NCBI GenBank assembly: GCA_015698045.1
Contig: BLAL01000079.1
Location: forward strand, 930,001-994,000
From: Rhizophagus clarus
Lineage: Eukaryota; Glomeromycota; Glomeromycetes; Glomerales; Glomeraceae
Reading direction: 5' to 3'
DNA length: 64,000 nt
Shown piece after piece: positions 60,201 through 64,000 of the stretch. The notes below the pieces were generated by a model that worked only from the letters and a program-made list of their open reading frames with translations, made no database searches and was not told where the DNA came from. The position numbers were made by a program, and so were the translations under genes. Positions within the stretch are counted from its first letter, which is position 1, and each line of letters opens with the position of its first letter.

Positions 60201-60848
60201 TATCCTTAAACCTATCATCAACTGCCTTAGCTAGAGTAAATGGCATAGCTCATTTTCTTCAGATAAGACAGTTATTTCAGCAGAATTTGGCAGGGGCCAC
60301 CAGACAATCGGCTGGGATAGATAACCAATAAATTGATTGTAGTCGAAAAGTCAAAAGTGCAGTAAGATTTATTAATTTATCTCAATCTTAACCACTGATA
60401 ATGATGAAATAATATTTGATCGTGATTTATTTATTTTTTTAGTGAAATTTTTGATGAAATTTAATTCAACGGAATATTTTTTTCAGCTGTTGTGTTAGTA
60501 AGATCTGAATAGGAATTGTCCACGAGATCACAAATTCAACAATGATTCCGGAAATATGGGCTAAACTTATAAACGGTTCAGCCCTTTAATTAGTTGTTAA
60601 ATAATTTATGTCACGTAAAATATGCTTTATCAATAAATATATATTTTTGTTATACAATAATATACATAAATCAAAAACCTCTGTGATCATTCTCTCTAAG
60701 ATTAGGCTGTGTCTGCAGCATTGTACATCTATATTAATAAATTATTCGAACTTATTTCTTAATTCCAACAATCGATTACTTGAGAATCATTAACTTCTCG
60801 TTGTCAGTCATTTCGTTCCATTGCTCTGTTTGAAGCTATTCAATCAAA
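57250..60848. other. Gene-poor region with decayed coding fragments
   Basis: No intact gene in 3.6 kb. Coding-like plus-strand pieces occur at about 58697-58790 (MRRPIEINAINTDCDIVEI) and at 59041-59274 (QLVALQEREDTGVLVIEI, an acidic stretch, then RNISLETYLNYYKGEARL). Both are broken by stops and I know no family for them. The frames at 58201-58386 and 59427-59657 are probably chance. Long A-runs lie at 57406-57425 and 59957-60061. I read the area as a graveyard of one or more mobile elements. Confidence 0.4.
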
Positions 60849-63800
60849 CTAATCGATTAATTTGGCAAAAGTCATTGTATTCTTTGAAAAGTAATCTGCG
60901 ATAACACTAAAGCCATCTTTTTCTTCTCTTAACTATAAAATATAATTCAATAATAAATATTAATGCGGAAAATAATTAAATAACGTGAAATAAATATTAC
61001 TTGTTCAAAAAATAATTCATGTTTTTCCGCATTTTCTTCTTGAGATCTTCTCATATCGGAAATCATACGATGTTGGACAACACATTGTGGACATTCGGCA
61101 CGATCAGAATCGGGCAGACATCTGGTAAAACGCGTAAATTAATATAGTAAGGACAAAAATCAAGAATATTTGTAATTATATATACCTCTGATGAAACGAA
61201 TGTCGACATAAGAAATGTACTGCAGGTAAATCGAGATTTCTTCCACATCCAGTACATTTTGTAACTTGGAAAATTCGAGCTCTATATTGCAAATAAATTA
61301 GTAATTTTTTTTTTTAAAAAAAAAAAAATAAATAAATAATCACACTACATACGTCGTCTTCAATTCTTCAATCTCTTTTCTCTTCTTTACAGTTTCTTCA
61401 CGATAACTTTGTATCAATTTCATATCTGATTGAGCTTCTTTTTTTTCTACTTCGATTCTTTTTCCTAAATAGCCTTTAACCATACCTAACGTTGCTACAG
61501 AATTTCTACTAAGAGCCTGTACAACTTGTAAAGGTGGTAATAAGTTATGAGATTCAATGTGATCAAGTATTTTCAAAAGCTCAGTTGTTGATGTTGCGAG
61601 AGTCGCTGGTGAAGATGAAAAGTATGACAACGTGAAAGGATAAAGAGATTGGTCTTGAGGTCTATAAAATATTTTTAAGTGAGAAGAGTTGCATGTATTT
61701 ATTCAAATATTTCAAAAATACTTGATTAGCATACCCATATTTTTTTAGTGCTTGAATTACTTTTTCGGTATTGTCTTTGGCCATGTAGAACCTTAGAATG
61801 TCTTCGTACATCTTCATCTTTTCGTATAAATAAATGATACCTTCATCAAACTGTGCTAAATAACAAAGTACCAGCGCTTGATTCGCATCATATGAAATCT
61901 ACAATTAGGTTAAAAGATAAAAAATATTAAACTAAATCCAATGATATAAGCGAACATATTCAGAAACGAACATCTTCATCCATTAACAATTGTAAAGCCT
62001 TTTCTTTTCTTATCAATTTTTCTTTCACGCGTTCAGTCTCCGTCGTAACACCAAAAATACTAGGTGCACCAAACTTTCTTCCTTTAGCATCTTTAGTCGA
62101 AATTACAGGAGGTAAATATGCTTCAGATAGATAAAGCTCCAGCAGTGTACTCCATACTGCTTTCTTCTCTTCAATTTCTGCGTCGGATTCAAAAAAACTC
62201 TTTGAAGACTCAGCTGCTTCATTTACATCATCAACAGGAACATATTGTCCTTTGGCTAAAGAAAGATTATGAGTTGGTTGTGAAGGTTTAATAGAACCGA
62301 AACCACCCCAACGTTTTTGAGAAACTTTCTCAAGAAATTGTATCAAGTAGTTTGGTTGGTCTACAAATAATGACATGAAAGTGCGAACTGGCGGTGGTTT
62401 ATACGCAACAGTTTTTGGTTCTTTTGGAATATTAACCGTTGTTGAATTTGCTTGCGTTTCCGCGTTTGGTGATGGAGTTGGTGAAGCATGAGTAAATTGT
62501 AGAAATGAGGGATAGGGTATGCCACTTGGATTTGATACTTCTGTATTACCAACTGGTTCAGGAGTATGTGACTTATGCACCGCTAAATACAGGTCACCGG
62601 TACATAAATCAATAAGAAGTTCAGTTGTAGGTTCCGGAAGGTGATTAAGAAGAATTTTTCCATATTTTTGCAAATTTCGATTCGCCTTGATCATTAAAAA
62701 ACGATAATATTAAATACTTTATTTAAGAAGCTTTAATGAATCCCAAAATAAATATTATACCTCAATTGGTCCAAGATTGCGTATATACTCCAATGCATTT
62801 TCATAATCTTCGGTATCTTCGATCTGTATTTTCAGATATCTGTACATAATAATTTTGTTTTTATTGTTTCTATTGTTTCTTAAATATAAGCATAATAAAT
62901 TATTATTAAAAGCACATACAAATCATGTTCTTCGCCCAACTTAGCTAAATAAACAGCATGTTCATGATATCCAGCTTGTCGGCATACTTTAATAGCTGTC
63001 TCCAAATCAAAATTAAGTTTACTATCCGTCTATCAAAAAATAATAATAATAATAATAATAATCATTAAATTCATCATATTAGCGCTTTAGTGAACGTATA
63101 TTGACATATCTATGAACGCACCTTAATAAATTGGTCCAATCTCGCAACATCCTTGAGTTTTGTGTAACAATTGAGTAACAATGTTGTATGGTCTGGAGTT
63201 GCTAAATCATGAGAATGTAACTCTTGAAGATAATTTACAAGGTTGTGAATACGTTGAGCATCCAAAAACTATTAATTGAAATTTATCATCTATTAAAATT
63301 GTTAATTTTATTTCGGATTTTAATATTGAACAATGTTACCTTTCGAATAATGTACGATGGTTCAAGTTGACCAATGGTACGTATATATTGTGCCATTGCA
63401 CCATCATAATCCGCCTTGCTAAATAATTTAAAACAAAATACTGTATGTACTTAATTAAATTCATAAAATAGATTTGAATTATATATTATATAATACCACA
63501 CCTATATAAGTGATCACCATATTTCTTAAAAATTTCCGAAACGCTTGCATCATCATATTTCTGACTATGTGCAAGATTGATTGCAAGCGAATATAAATTT
63601 TTTTTAAATAATATTTCAAGTTTGGTAGGCGTATCCTTTTCTTCAAGACGATATAGCTATCAGTTATTCAAGGAAAAAATTCGTTAGTTCATTCTTACAT
63701 GACGATTTAATAATAAATTATTATTGTTAAAACCTTGCCGTCCATTCCGAGAATGTAAACACCTCCCCATTCGCAACAAATTGTCCGTATTCCGTGAGAG

Positions 63801-64000
63801 AAAGTTCCCATGTAAGCAATAAATTTGTTAGCAGTATCAATTATGGTAACTTTTGTTAATTCAAAAGGAGAAGTATTTTTCTGATTAGATGACCCAGTAC
63901 TAGAGGTGGCCGTATAACGCGTTGACTGAGCAGGTGGTGATACTATGATAAGATTCGATTTGAACCAAATCACCTCTGATTTTGTGCCTATAATCAAAAA
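60849..64000 (-). CDS. VPS11: VPS11 (HOPS/CORVET subunit), 3' part
   Basis: Multi-exon gene running off the right edge, so the N-terminal start is outside. The partial protein starts in the beta-propeller end (SEVIWFKSNLIIVSPPAQ, then FIAYMGTFSHGIRTICCEWG and VYRLEEKDTPTKLEILFKKN). It continues through an alpha-solenoid with helical repeats (DYDGAMAQYIRTIGQLEPSY and LNFDLETAIKVCRQAGYHEH). It ends with a RING-type zinc finger (CTGCGRNLDLPAVHFLCRHS to CPQC) and a short tail (last exon 60932-60849). Vps11 is a core subunit of the HOPS and CORVET tethering complexes at vacuole and endosome membranes. A proline-rich insert (residues coded at about 62400-62570) lies between solenoid repeats. No lesions seen in the visible part. 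Confidence 0.93.

Overview
This window looks like nuclear DNA of an AT-rich fungus, most likely an arbuscular mycorrhizal fungus of the Rhizophagus type (an inference). The reasons are very low GC, short GT-AG introns with CTAAC/CTAAT branch sites, a Crinkler-type N-terminus, a kinase-like protein with Sel1 repeats, a Tnp2-type transposase, and about half of the sequence being repeats and gene debris. There are no bacterial operons. Genes stand alone on both strands and most are intron-rich. Exon joins below were read by eye from splice signals and reading frame. No alignment or database search was run, so family names rest on recognised motifs.

Left part (1-7 kb): a broken Crinkler N-terminus beside a telomere-like repeat, then intact genes for an Ato/Ady2-type acetate/ammonium transporter, an acyl-CoA-binding protein (ACBP) and an AzgA-type purine permease. 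From 7.8 to 34.3 kb the DNA is accessory: satellite-like repeats, AT islands, GATATC-rich palindromes, and a five-exon Tnp2 (CACTA/Plavaka-like) transposase whose only lesions are four TGA codons at presumed CGA sites. It also holds a large inverted array of a GTGACCGCAGGACATAAACGG motif, a 1,531-bp TIR element with a 7-bp target-site duplication inserted in that array, a Tc1/mariner tail, a zinc-knuckle protein, and two unrecognised multi-exon genes.

Right part (34.8-64 kb): mostly housekeeping genes. These are a 2OG-Fe(II) oxygenase, a second ACBP, a Nup42-like nucleoporin, a 23-exon UDP-glucose:glycoprotein glucosyltransferase (ER folding quality control), a Sel1-repeat pseudokinase, an Sfr1/Mei5-like recombination factor, a TVP38/DedA membrane protein, and the 3' part of VPS11 (HOPS/CORVET). 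A 3.2-kb AT island and two stretches of gene debris interrupt them. The housekeeping genes share no pathway beyond general membrane, lipid and ER traffic functions.

The most unusual object is the TIR element at 20195-21725. Its interior is a tandem array of intron-like modules (branch site, acceptor, 30-37-nt mini-exon, donor).
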